Positions 28,197 through 40,389 of a DNA stretch of 64,000 nt are shown one piece after another. The stretch is from Thalassotalea euphylliae (GTDB lineage: Bacteria > Pseudomonadota > Gammaproteobacteria > Enterobacterales > Alteromonadaceae), in the NCBI RefSeq assembly GCF_003390375.1, contig NZ_QUOT01000001.1, positions 2,480,001 through 2,544,000 on the forward strand. The letters run 5' to 3'. The notes beneath the pieces are model-generated. The model did not search any database. It was not told the origin of the DNA and worked only from the letters and a program-made list of their open reading frames with translations. A program made the translations under genes and the position numbers. How positions within the stretch are numbered: position 1 is the first letter of the stretch; each line of letters begins with the position of its first letter.

Positions 28197-29519
28197 ATGG
28201 CGCAAAGTAGCACACCACAAAGTAATCCGGTCATCACGTCAACCTCAACAGCATACGCTACGCAATCTCAAAAATATTACGCGCTCGTACTGCTAACCAT
28301 TGTCTATAGCTTCAATTTTATCGACCGGCAACTCTTGTCAATATTACAGGAAGGGATCAAAGCCGACTTAGGTCTATCTGACGGACAACTTGGCTTGTTA
28401 ACAGGTTTTTCTTTTGCACTATTTTATGTACTCGCTGGCATACCGATAGCAAAATGGGCTGACAGTGGTAATCGTCGAAACATAATTTCAATCGCTTTGT
28501 TTGTCTGGAGCTTCATGACGGCAATCAGCGGCTTTGTGCAAAATTACTTTCAGTTGCTACTTGCCCGTATTGGCGTTGGTGTAGGGGAGGCAGGCTGTAG
28601 TCCACCATCTCATTCCATTATCTCAGATATTTTTCCCCGCGAAGCAAGAGCTGGAGCTATAGGTTTCTATTCAACCGGCGTTAATATCGGTATTCTTTTC
28701 GGCTTCTTACTAGGAGGCTGGCTGAATGAAGTATTTGGTTGGCGAACCGCATTTCTCGTTGTCGGTGCACCAGGCATTATATTAGCGATTGTCGTTCGAT
28801 TGACTTTAAAAGAGCCGATCAGGGGCCTTTCCGAAAATAAAGTTACCGCTCAAGAAGCTGCACCGAGTTTCAAGCAAACTCTCAAGTTATTACTTAGCCG
28901 CTCTTCGTTTGTTCATTTAGCAATTGGCTCAGCACTTACTGCTTTTGTGAGCTATGGATTTGTTAACTGGGCAGCGTCTTTTATGATTCGCAGCTATGGT
29001 ATCTCAACGACAGAGCTTGGCGCATGGTTAGCATTGATCATTGGTGTAGGCGGCGCTGTAGGTGTATTTGGTGGTGGCGTGCTTGCTGACAATTTAGCGA
29101 AGAAAGATCCGCGATGGTATGCCTGGTTACCTGCCGTAGCCGCATTCATCGGTTTACCTTTCTTAGTGTTGTTTTGTCTTGCTGATGATAAACATATGGC
29201 GCTATCTAGCTTAGTTATTCCTGCAATGATGGGTAACTTATTCCTCGGATGCGTTGTAGCAACTACGCATAGCTTAGTTGGCTTGAAGATGCGTGCTATG
29301 TCATCAGCTATATTCTTCTTAATCATTAATATCATCGGCTTAGGCTTGGGGCCATCTTCAATTGGCTTACTTAGCGACTTTTTAGCGCCAACCTACAGCT
29401 CTGATTCATTACGCTATGCAATGCTTTATATTTTGCCTATCGTAAGCTTCTGGTCAGTTTTCCACTTTATTTATGGTGCTAGAAGTCTTAAAGAGGATTT
29501 AGAAAACGCCCCTGAATAA
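28197..29519 (+). CDS. Major facilitator superfamily transporter, Spinster-like
   Basis: A 440-residue inner-membrane transporter with about 12 hydrophobic helices. The signatures are FNFIDRQLLSILQEGIKADLGLSD in helix 1 and the loop after it, the 2-3 loop WADSGNRR, and GVGVGEAGCSPPSHSIISD in helix 4-5, all typical of the Spinster branch of the MFS. Bacterial members are often found with catabolic genes and carry lipids, organic acids or sugars; here no enzyme gene adjoins it, so the substrate is unknown. The first about 25 residues are polar and Ser/Thr-rich. An AGGAAA site lies upstream. It converges on the rRNA operon terminator. Confidence 0.88.
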   Translation: MAQSSTPQSNPVITSTSTAYATQSQKYYALVLLTIVYSFNFIDRQLLSILQEGIKADLGLSDGQLGLLTGFSFALFYVLAGIPIAKWADSGNRRNIISIALFVWSFMTAISGFVQNYFQLLLARIGVGVGEAGCSPPSHSIISDIFPREARAGAIGFYSTGVNIGILFGFLLGGWLNEVFGWRTAFLVVGAPGIILAIVVRLTLKEPIRGLSENKVTAQEAAPSFKQTLKLLLSRSSFVHLAIGSALTAFVSYGFVNWAASFMIRSYGISTTELGAWLALIIGVGGAVGVFGGGVLADNLAKKDPRWYAWLPAVAAFIGLPFLVLFCLADDKHMALSSLVIPAMMGNLFLGCVVATTHSLVGLKMRAMSSAIFFLIINIIGLGLGPSSIGLLSDFLAPTYSSDSLRYAMLYILPIVSFWSVFHFIYGARSLKEDLENAPE

Positions 29520-29540
29520 CAACAATCAATAAATTTTAGA

Positions 29541-29568
29541 CAAAAAAAGCTGCCTATTGGGCAGCTTT
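29541..29568 (-). terminator. Distal terminator of the rRNA operon
   Basis: A perfect 9-bp stem (AAAGCTGCC / GGCAGCTTT, 29546-29568) with a 5-base loop ends in seven T on the - strand, right after the last tRNA-Tyr. It may also act on the convergent MFS gene. Confidence 0.85.
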
Positions 29569-29575
29569 ATTTATA

Positions 29576-29660
29576 TGGTGGAGGGAGGTGGATTCGAACC
29601 ACCGAAGGCGGAGCCGTCAGATTTACAGTCTGATCCCTTTGGCCACTCGAGAACCCCTCC
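29576..29660 (-). tRNA. tRNA-Tyr (GTA), distal copy
   Basis: On the - strand the gene folds as an 85-base tRNA with a long variable arm, encoded CCA, T-loop GGTTCGAATCC and anticodon loop TGTAAA, giving anticodon GUA for tyrosine. Compared with the proximal copy it has one base change in the D-stem, which turns a C-G pair into a U-G pair. Confidence 0.95.
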
Positions 29661-29703
29661 AAAAACGGGATAAAGCCCAGTTTATACTGGGCTTTAAAAT
29701 ATG

Positions 29704-29832
29704 TGCCTAGCGATGACCTACTCTCACATGGGACCTCCCATAGACCATAAACACACGTTGCATTTCACTTCTGCCTTTCTATTGCATAGCGCATGGGGTC
29801 AGGTGGTTCTGCAACGCTATTGTCGCTAGGTG
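29704..29832 (-). rRNA. 5S rRNA, strongly diverged second copy (possible pseudogene)
   Basis: This copy keeps both ends of the 5S gene, helix II arms (GTTGCA / TGCAAC), the block GAACCACCTGACCCCATGC and the 3' block GGGAGGTCCCATGTGAGAG. Two internal blocks are replaced. The segment CGAACT of loop C becomes an unrelated 17-base stretch, a net insertion of 11 bases. The 16 bases covering one strand of loop E and nearby (ending GATGGTAGTG) are also changed. The length is about 129 bases against 118. A terminal pair of helix I is also lost. The changed loops are normally highly conserved, so the RNA may be non-functional or a variant. Confidence 0.75.
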
Positions 29833-29924
29833 AAACTCTTATTTGCTCACCCCATTAAGACAGTAAATTTGATTCAGACTTTTTATAGTTCTTCTTGTAA
29901 TTCAGGATATTAGATTCATTCAGA

Positions 29925-29955
29925 CATAAAAAAAGCCCGACATAAGTCGAGCTTT
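29925..29955 (-). terminator. Terminator after the proximal tRNA-Tyr
   Basis: On the - strand a 10-bp stem with one G-U pair (AAAGCTCGAC / GTCGGGCTTT, 29932-29955) is followed by a run of T. It lies 8 bp after the tRNA, before the diverged 5S copy, so the distal unit depends on read-through or its own promoter. Confidence 0.82.
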
Positions 29956-29962
29956 ATTTATA

Positions 29963-30047
29963 TGGTGGAGGGAGGTGGATTCGAACCACCGAAGGCGGAG
30001 CCGTCAGATTTACAGTCTGATCCCTTTGGCCACTCGGGAACCCCTCC
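29963..30047 (-). tRNA. tRNA-Tyr (GTA), proximal copy
   Basis: An 85-base class II tRNA with long variable arm, anticodon GUA and encoded CCA. The D-stem is fully paired (CCC/GGG). It follows the canonical 5S gene in the rRNA operon. Confidence 0.96.
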
Positions 30048-30090
30048 AAAAACGGGATAAAGCCCAGTTTATACTGGGCTTTAAAATATG

Positions 30091-30208
30091 TGCCTAGCGA
30101 TGACCTACTCTCACATGGGACCTCCCACACTACCATCGGCGCAGTTGCATTTCACTTCTGAGTTCGGCATGGGGTCAGGTGGTTCTACAACGCTATTGTC
30201 GCTAGGCG
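30091..30208 (-). rRNA. rrf: 5S ribosomal RNA
   Basis: The - strand carries the canonical 5S sequence, with complementary ends (GCCTAGCGA / TCGCTAGGC), the loop C block CCGAACTCAGAAGTG, the loop E block GATGGTAGTG and GAGAGTAGG. It lies about 210 bp after the 23S gene. End positions are estimated from helix I pairing. Confidence 0.96.
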
Positions 30209-30419
30209 AAAAAAGTTACAATTTGGAAAGACGTGCATGGAAGCACTAATGTCGATGAGGTTCATGGATGAATGTTGTTCATCGACGCAATATATATCGC
30301 TATTCAGCATACTGAGTACGTGACTCATATTTATGACTTGTCAGTCTTACAAACTCCATGGATGGAGTAAATCAGGTAACTGTCTGGAACAGTTACGTGA
30401 AAAACCATTTGGGTGTTGT

Positions 30420-33304
<2,885 letters not shown>

Positions 33305-33735
33305 ATACAACCCCAAATAGTTTTCGTATTTAAGTCATCAAGAGACAAATCTTGATGCTAATGTATGACTGACATTTTCACGTACTCATTAACAATCCTT
33401 AAAAAGAACAGTAATGGAGTATGCTTGAATTAGATTGATAAATGATAAGGAAAAATCATTTATCAGGTTTGATTACTTTATTCATTAAAGAAAAGAGCGC
33501 GACACTCTTGTCTTACCTAAAGCAATCATTCGAATATTTTTCTTATGTAAAACAAGAAATATATTCGGGATATATATCAGCTTTCCAAATTGTTAAAGAA
33601 CATTGTTTCAATAAGAAACTAAAGTTAACCACTCAATGAGTATTTAACTTTAACTTCTCAGTTAATGTCATTTCTTCAATATCGTTATCAATGCAATGTG
33701 TGTGAACACTCAACATGTTGCGTTTTACTTCAAGA
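33305..33735 (-). other. 16S-23S internal transcribed spacer without tRNA genes
   Basis: About 430 bp, AT-rich. I looked for tRNA-Ile, tRNA-Ala and tRNA-Glu signatures (T-loop GGTTCGA and matching acceptor ends) on the - strand and found none. The only recognisable element is a boxA-like antitermination site at 33590-33601. A small open frame at 33442-33639 is not considered a gene. Confidence 0.75.
33590..33601 (-). promoter_or_regulatory. boxA-like antitermination site in the rRNA spacer
   Basis: On the - strand GTTCTTTAACAA closely matches the rRNA boxA consensus (TGCTCTTTAACAA) used by the Nus antitermination complex. Confidence 0.7.
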
Positions 33736-35278
<1,543 letters not shown>

Positions 35279-35479
35279 AAATCGTTTGTGAGACATCAGT
35301 CTCGGCTCAATGAATTCTGTACAACTCTTTATTTCACTTTTTAAAAAAGTGAGACAAAAAGTAAACTTATAAAAAGTATTCTGCATGAGTTCACTGAGTT
35401 AATTTTTGCTAAGACAAGCTTAGCTATATTTGTAAAATCAACATCATGTGAATGCTCACACAAATTGCATGATAACTAA

Positions 35480-35491
35480 TTGTTAAAGAAC
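35480..35491 (-). promoter_or_regulatory. boxA-like antitermination site in the rRNA leader
   Basis: On the - strand GTTCTTTAACAA, identical to the spacer copy, lies about 200 bp upstream of the 16S gene and about 75 bp downstream of P1. Confidence 0.7.
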
Positions 35492-35562
35492 TGAATCTTT
35501 CGATTCAAACAAAACATCGCACTCGTGTTTTGTGGTTGCTCTCTCGTTGAGAGCGGATGCGC

Positions 35563-35590
35563 ATTTTACGCCCCCTAGTTTTGATGTCAA
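35563..35590 (-). promoter_or_regulatory. rRNA operon promoter, proximal (P-proximal)
   Basis: On the - strand TTGACA, 16 bases, TAAAAT, followed by the GC-rich discriminator GCGCATCC. An A/T-rich stretch upstream of the -35 could act as an UP element. A GC-rich discriminator is typical of stringently controlled rRNA promoters. Confidence 0.75.
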
Positions 35591-35710
35591 CAACTTTTTG
35601 AAAAAATCTTTAATTCATTTTTCTAAGTTATCTGACCCGTTTACTAAGCAAACTTGCTCACTAAACTTATCAAAACACTTCGTTGGGCTGCCCCGTGGAA
35701 GTGGATGCGC

Positions 35711-35738
35711 ATTTTAGAGATTTTTAGCTGGGCGTCAA
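35711..35738 (-). promoter_or_regulatory. rRNA operon promoter, distal (upstream)
   Basis: On the - strand TTGACG, 16 bases, TAAAAT, followed by the same discriminator GCGCATCC and preceded by an A/T-rich tract. It lies 148 bp upstream of the proximal promoter and resembles it closely. The rest of the 35279-35989 gap shows only the leader and AT-rich DNA, with no gene. Confidence 0.7.
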
Positions 35739-35989
35739 CACCTTTTTGAAAGTTTTTTGATATTTTTATTTATTCGATTCATTTATGTACAAACCGCGTA
35801 TTTATTGTGTAAATACACCTAGATTACCCCAAATACATCTATTTCAACTCGCATTAACGCCCGGTTAGGAGACAATCGTAAAAACATAAATTTATTCGGA
35901 CTAATTCCTTATCAATAGAGCAATTACTTATTTAGTTTCGCTTTTTTGCTACTATTGTTGGTAAATATGTTTTTTAATACGAGTTTGTC

Positions 35990-36532
35990 ATGCCGTTATC
36001 AATCAGATCATATAAAGGTGTTACTCCTAACATTGATAGTACTTGTTATATAGATGAGAGTTCTGTGTTAGTTGGTGATGTAACCATTGGAGCAGATGCC
36101 AGTATTTGGCCTATGGTTGCTGCACGCGGTGATGTAAATGCTATTAGTATTGGTGAAAGAACCAATGTGCAAGACGGAACGATTTTGCATGTCACGCGCA
36201 AAAGTGCTCAAAACCCGAATGGTTTTCCATTAATTATCGGTGATGATGTGACAATTGGACATCAATGCATGTTGCATGGTTGTGAGCTAGGCAATCGTAT
36301 CTTAGTTGGTATGGGTGCCATTATTATGGATGGTACTGTAGTACAAGATGATGTCTTTATTGGTGCCGGCACATTAGTACCTCCCAATAAAACACTAGAA
36401 AGTGGTTATTTATATGTTGGTAACCCAATGAAGAAAGCACGACCGTTAAAAGAAGCAGAAGTTGCCTTTCTAAAACAGTCAGCAATTAACTATGTTGAAT
36501 TAAAAGATGACTACTTAAAAGAGAGCACATAG
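35990..36532 (+). CDS. yrdA: Gamma-class carbonic anhydrase family protein (YrdA)
   Basis: A 180-residue left-handed beta-helix protein with hexapeptide repeats (VLVGDVTIGADASIWP, VQDGTILHV, LIIGDDVTIGH). The three zinc-ligand histidines of gamma carbonic anhydrases are at His67, His91 and His96. It forms a trimer; YrdA proteins bind metal, but carbonic anhydrase activity is often weak or undetected in relatives. The gene is at the start of the yrdA-yrdB-aroE-tsaC cluster, as in E. coli, and is transcribed away from the rRNA operon. The ribosome-binding site is weak. Confidence 0.92.
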   Translation: MPLSIRSYKGVTPNIDSTCYIDESSVLVGDVTIGADASIWPMVAARGDVNAISIGERTNVQDGTILHVTRKSAQNPNGFPLIIGDDVTIGHQCMLHGCELGNRILVGMGAIIMDGTVVQDDVFIGAGTLVPPNKTLESGYLYVGNPMKKARPLKEAEVAFLKQSAINYVELKDDYLKEST

Positions 36533-36575
36533 TTTAGCTCTCTTATTTTCAGCATTTGCTACACATGAAATACCG

Positions 36576-36809
36576 CTAGCTCAGCTTGATATGTATTTCA
36601 TTCGATTCTAGCTCGTTATCTTCAAACCACATTTCTGCAATTTCTTCTAAGTCGTAACGAGTACAACTGTTGATCTCGTCAAGTTTTGACAGTGAATATG
36701 AGTGAAAATAGATGGTCACTAGTTGCCCAGCCACCATACCTGACATTTGCCAGCAGTCTTTATCAGCGTTAAACGCTAAGTCATCATTAAATAATATCGA
36801 TTGATTCAT
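36576..36809 (-). CDS. yrdB: DUF1488 family protein (YrdB-like)
   Basis: A small acidic protein of 77 residues, from ATG 36809 (MNQSILFNDDL). Tryptophan in a DKDCWQMSG context and the C-terminal EEIAEMWFEDNE helix match the DUF1488/YrdB family. Its position next to aroE is the same as in E. coli. I set the start downstream of a longer possible frame because MNQ begins YrdB too. No function is known for the family. Confidence 0.8.
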   Translation of the reverse strand: MNQSILFNDDLAFNADKDCWQMSGMVAGQLVTIYFHSYSLSKLDEINSCTRYDLEEIAEMWFEDNELESNEIHIKLS

Positions 36810-36852
36810 ATACGGTATTCGCCTTTTGCACAATGGATAATACTGAGCTATT

Positions 36853-37674
36853 TTAGCTAGCAAGCTCAGCTCTAAGCATACTCAAAACACTCTCTTGAGC
36901 AGGCTCGACCCCACGCCAAACTTTAAAACTTTCCGCCGCTTGACCCACTAACATCCCCAACCCATCAACAATTGTGGTAGCGCCATGCTCTGCAGCCCAA
37001 GTGAGAAAACAGGTTGGTTTGTCTTGGTACACCATGTCGTAAGCAAAACATCCTGCGGAGAAAATACTGGGTGGCACTGGCGGTAGTTCTCCCGTTAAGC
37101 TGGTAGAACTCGAATTTATAATCACATCAAAGCTATGCTTAGCTGCCAACTCAGTTATGGGTAAAGCGTTAATGTTGCCAAATGCCTTAAACTTGTCCGC
37201 GAGCAATTCCGCTTTTTCATGGGTGCGATTAACAATAACCAAAAGCTCTGGCTGGCAATCAAGCAATGGTTTAATCACGCCACGCGCAGCTCCGCCTGCA
37301 CCGATTAACAACACTTTTTTGTTTAGAAGAGCACCATTATTGATGAGATCGTTGACTAGACCCGCGCCGTCTGTGTTGTCGCCAGCAATAGTTCCATCCG
37401 CATGAAACGTTAAGGTATTTACTGCACCTGCAAGCCGAGCACGTTCAGACAGTTGATTGGCTAAATTAAAAGCTTGCTGTTTAAAAGGCATGGTGATGTT
37501 ACAGCCTTGCCCACCAGCATCAATAAATTGCTTTATGCCTTGCTCAAAACCATCAAGACCTGGGTCAATAGCTGTATATTCAATATTTTGCTTCGTATTT
37601 TCTGCAAATTGTTGATGGATTTTCGGAGATTTAGATTGGGTGATCGGGTGGCCAAAAACGGCATATTTATCCAT
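36853..37674 (-). CDS. aroE: Shikimate dehydrogenase AroE
   Basis: An NADPH enzyme of 274 residues that reduces 3-dehydroshikimate to shikimate in aromatic amino-acid synthesis. The substrate site is clear (FGHPITQSKSPKIH; Lys in NITMPFKQQA; Asn/Asp in AVNTLTF and GDNTDGAG). The NADP Rossmann motif is GAGGAARGV, followed by NRT. I start at ATG 37674 (MDKYAVFGHP), giving the length of E. coli AroE; a TTG 24 bases upstream is less likely. It overlaps no neighbour and lies 43 bp before yrdB. Confidence 0.96.
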   Translation of the reverse strand: MDKYAVFGHPITQSKSPKIHQQFAENTKQNIEYTAIDPGLDGFEQGIKQFIDAGGQGCNITMPFKQQAFNLANQLSERARLAGAVNTLTFHADGTIAGDNTDGAGLVNDLINNGALLNKKVLLIGAGGAARGVIKPLLDCQPELLVIVNRTHEKAELLADKFKAFGNINALPITELAAKHSFDVIINSSSTSLTGELPPVPPSIFSAGCFAYDMVYQDKPTCFLTWAAEHGATTIVDGLGMLVGQAAESFKVWRGVEPAQESVLSMLRAELAS

Positions 37675-37796
37675 TGGCGAGTAAATTCCTGATAGCAAGC
37701 ATTAGTTTTTCAGGCATTAAAGAACGTTTTCGAGTCGCTGACAAGTAGCATTTGAGCGCACGCTTATGCGCAATGGATTTAATATATGCTTTCCAA

Positions 37797-37832
37797 AACA
37801 AAAAAGCCGCACTTAGTTACCCAAGTGCGGCT
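37797..37832 (-). terminator. Terminator after ompW
   Basis: On the - strand a perfect 10-bp stem (AGCCGCACTT / AAGTGCGGCT) with an 8-base loop is followed by six T, 18 bp after the ompW stop. Confidence 0.85.
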
Positions 37833-37850
37833 AGCCAAGCTCAACAGAGA

Positions 37851-38594
37851 TTAGAACTTGTAACCAATCATTAGCGAGTAAACCATAGGGTCAATATCTA
37901 CACTAACTTTACCCGGTACTGCACCGCCAACGGCTGTGAATGAACCATCAGTGTCAATGTCAATGTAACGCGCTGAAGCGTTGATTGACCAGTGCTCATC
38001 AATTAAGTAATCAACACCAATTTGCGCACTTAAACCCCAAGAGCTATCTAGATCTAGATCATTAGCATCTAGTGGTGCGCCAACAGGTGTAACCGTTGTA
38101 CCATCGTTAATACTTACGATAGTTGGGCTGTTAGCACCTTGTAATGCTGGGTTGAAGTCTTCTTCAAAGAAAATTGTGTAGTTAACACCAACACCAACGT
38201 AAGGTTTGAAGTTTGAGTTAGTGTCAAAGTAATAAAGTGCACTTAATGTTGGTGGTAAGTGCTTAGTTTCACCTAGGTTGGTAGAGCCTGCACCTGTATG
38301 AACAGTGATGTCATGCTTAAATGGTGTTGCTGCTAGTAATTCTACCGCCCAGTTTGAATCTAAGAAGTAAACAAAGTTCAAACCTAACTGTGTATCATCT
38401 TCAACAGATAATGAGATAGGACCTGCGCCTAAATCTACAGTTTGGTCAGCAGCAAAGATTGTTGCTTTATCGCTGCTTGGATCAACCATAGTTGCACCAC
38501 CACGTACAACGATGTCGCCAGCTTGATAACCAGCTGCCAATGCACCAAATGTCATTGAAGATAAAACCGCTAGAGTAATAATGCTTTTTTTCAT
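37851..38594 (-). CDS. ompW: OmpW family outer-membrane protein
   Basis: An outer-membrane beta-barrel of about 247 residues. It has a signal peptide (MKKSIITLAVLSSMTFGALA, cleaved near residue 20), then barrel strands typical of OmpW (ATPFKHDI, LPPTLSALYYF, FKPYVGVGVNYTIFF, WSINASARYIDI) and a C-terminal Phe (MIGYKF) for outer-membrane insertion. OmpW forms a small hydrophobic channel linked to uptake of hydrophobic compounds and to stress. I start at ATG 38594, where a GGGGAAG site lies upstream. The gene is a separate unit between aroE and hemF, where E. coli has none. Confidence 0.93.
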   Translation of the reverse strand: MKKSIITLAVLSSMTFGALAAGYQAGDIVVRGGATMVDPSSDKATIFAADQTVDLGAGPISLSVEDDTQLGLNFVYFLDSNWAVELLAATPFKHDITVHTGAGSTNLGETKHLPPTLSALYYFDTNSNFKPYVGVGVNYTIFFEEDFNPALQGANSPTIVSINDGTTVTPVGAPLDANDLDLDSSWGLSAQIGVDYLIDEHWSINASARYIDIDTDGSFTAVGGAVPGKVSVDIDPMVYSLMIGYKF

Positions 38595-38825
38595 GAGAGT
38601 CTTCCCCTTAAATAATTGACGCCAGTCTACTGATATCCGGAGGAGCAAAAGTTGATTTACCTCAAGGTTCTTCGCGCAGATAAGCTCACCGAAGCCATTT
38701 GCTGAAGAAATAATGATCTAAATCAATAAATAACAGGGAACTAAATTTGAAAGGAAAGAAAAAGGATAAGAAAAAAGAAAAATGCAGCTCAGTTTAACAA
38801 GCCAAGCTGCACATTAGGCCGGTGA

Positions 38826-39734
38826 TTAGGCAAGCCAATCACGCGGTACAAGAAACTCATTAAGTTTAGCCTCAGCACTACCCGCTTCAGCTTGATAGTT
38901 GTACTCCCAGCGCGCCAGTGGTGGCATCGACATCAAAATGGATTCGGTGCGACCACCTGACTGCAGGCCAAATAGCGTACCGCGATCAAACACTAAATTA
39001 AACTCAACATAGCGGCCACGGCGATATAACTGGAATTGGCGTTCTTGCTCACCGAAAGGCGTATCTTTGCGTTTGGCGATAATTGGCGTGTAAGCATCGA
39101 TATAACCTTGACCAACAGATTTAACATAATCAAAGCAACGGTCGAAGCCCCAGCTATTAAGGTCGTCAAAGAACAAACCACCAACACCACGGGTTTCATT
39201 ACGGTGTTTTAAAAAGAAGTATTCATCACACCATTTTTTGTGATCGTGATAAACCGAATCACCAAAGGGTTGACATAAATCATGTGCCACTTGGTGCCAA
39301 TGCACTATATCTTCCTCAAATGGATAGAAAGGCGTTAAGTCAAAACCACCACCAAACCACCAAACAGGTGCTTCGCCTTCTTTCTCAGCGATAAAGAAGC
39401 GAACATTAGCATGTGATGTCGGAATATATGGGTTTTTCGGATGGATGACCAAAGATACCCCACATGCTTGCCAACTGCGACCTGCTAATTCGGGGCGATG
39501 GGCAGTAGCTGAAGGGGGTAGCTTGTCGCCCGCCACCAATGAGAAATTTACACCACCTTGCTCAATTACCGCACCGTCGGTTAGCACCCGTGTACGGCCA
39601 CCACCGCCTTCGGCACGCTTCCAATTGTCTTCGGCAAACTTGCCTGTACCGTCAGCTTGCTCAAGCGCTGCACAAATTTGGTCTTGTAGAGATTTAAAAT
39701 AGTCGACAACTTGGTCGATACTAATATCACTCAT
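38826..39734 (-). CDS. hemF: Oxygen-dependent coproporphyrinogen III oxidase HemF
   Basis: A haem-synthesis enzyme of 302 residues that converts coproporphyrinogen III to protoporphyrinogen IX using oxygen. Conserved blocks are seen: GGGGRTRVL, HPKNPYIPTSHANVRFF, WWFGGGFDLTPFYPFEED, GGLFFDDLN and YRRGRYVEFNLVFDRGT. These include the conserved His/Asp/Arg residues of the active site. Its start overlaps the tsaC stop by 4 bases (ATGA), so the two are translationally coupled. Close coupling of tsaC with hemF differs from E. coli, where tsaC adjoins aroE. Confidence 0.96.
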   Translation of the reverse strand: MSDISIDQVVDYFKSLQDQICAALEQADGTGKFAEDNWKRAEGGGGRTRVLTDGAVIEQGGVNFSLVAGDKLPPSATAHRPELAGRSWQACGVSLVIHPKNPYIPTSHANVRFFIAEKEGEAPVWWFGGGFDLTPFYPFEEDIVHWHQVAHDLCQPFGDSVYHDHKKWCDEYFFLKHRNETRGVGGLFFDDLNSWGFDRCFDYVKSVGQGYIDAYTPIIAKRKDTPFGEQERQFQLYRRGRYVEFNLVFDRGTLFGLQSGGRTESILMSMPPLARWEYNYQAEAGSAEAKLNEFLVPRDWLA

Positions 39735-40276
39735 GATCGGAAAATTTCTCCAGTTAAGCCATCAATAATGGTTGATGGTTGTTCAAAGCCTAGGGTTTCC
39801 CCTTTGATGACATGATCTAAACGACCCGCCAATGCTTCCTCAACTTGTTGCCAAGTTTGACAAGGTGGTTGGCCGGATAAATTAGCACTGGTTGAAACAA
39901 TTGGCTTATTCGTTTGATTACATAAGGCAACCACATCAGGCTGAGTAGTGACGCGTACCGCAATGGTGGTGAAGCTACCGGTTAGCCATTTAGGCGTATT
40001 GGGATGACAAGGCAATACTTGGGTAATGCCATCTGGCCAGCGAAACAAAATTTTATCGCGCTGCTCTGACGATAGCACCAAATCATCAACATATGGCTTC
40101 AATTGCTCATAGCTAGCCGCTAATAGGATAAGCCCTTTTTCAACAGGACGCTGCTTAACATCAAGCAATTTGTGAACTGCTTGCTCATTGTCTGGATCAC
40201 AGCCCAAGCCAAACACAGCTTCCGTTGGATAAGCGATCAAGCCGCCTTGTTCAAAAACATCAACAGGGTTTGTCAT
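39731..40276 (-). CDS. tsaC: Threonylcarbamoyl-AMP synthase TsaC
   Basis: A YrdC-domain protein of 181 residues that makes threonylcarbamoyl-AMP from threonine, bicarbonate and ATP for the t6A37 modification of ANN-decoding tRNAs. Family motifs are present: IAYPTEAVFGLGCDP, KQRPVEKGLIL (a KxR motif) and STSANLSGQP. The short form, without the Sua5 C-terminal domain, marks TsaC. It overlaps hemF by 4 bases. Confidence 0.94.
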   Translation of the reverse strand: MTNPVDVFEQGGLIAYPTEAVFGLGCDPDNEQAVHKLLDVKQRPVEKGLILLAASYEQLKPYVDDLVLSSEQRDKILFRWPDGITQVLPCHPNTPKWLTGSFTTIAVRVTTQPDVVALCNQTNKPIVSTSANLSGQPPCQTWQQVEEALAGRLDHVIKGETLGFEQPSTIIDGLTGEIFRS

Positions 40277-40324
40277 ATTTATTTATCGAGTTGGTTGCCA
40301 TAAAAGTCAAAATTATACGGGTAA

Positions 40325-40361
40325 AAAACAAAAGTGCCACTGCGATAATACGCAATGGCAC
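40325..40361 (-). terminator. Terminator after the acyl-CoA synthetase gene
   Basis: On the - strand an 11-bp stem with one wobble pair (GTGCCATTGCG / CGCAGTGGCAC) is followed by a T-rich run, 29 bp after the stop of the synthetase gene. Confidence 0.8.
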
Positions 40362-40389
40362 CTCTAGAGCTAGTTAATCTGGCTGTTAC

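Larger units (their letters stand above)
29565..30208. repeat. Tandem duplication of a 5S rRNA-tRNA-Tyr unit
   Basis: Two direct copies, 29565-29832 and 29952-30208, lie in the same orientation with a 387-bp offset. About 175 bp covering the tRNA, the spacer hairpin (AAAGCCCAGT / ACTGGGCTTT) and the 3' part of the 5S gene match with a single difference, in the tRNA D-stem. Further into the 5S gene the copies diverge in two blocks and then match again. The 3' terminators differ between copies. Confidence 0.9.

Noticed and set aside
30059..30082. Hairpin AAAGCCCAGT / ACTGGGCTTT between 5S and tRNA-Tyr as a terminator
   Set aside because: It has only a three-base T run on the - strand and lies before the tRNA in both copies; it is more likely an RNA-processing stem or weak site.
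33442..33639. 65-codon frame in the 16S-23S spacer
   Set aside because: Low complexity, no ribosome-binding site, overlaps the boxA site and processing region.
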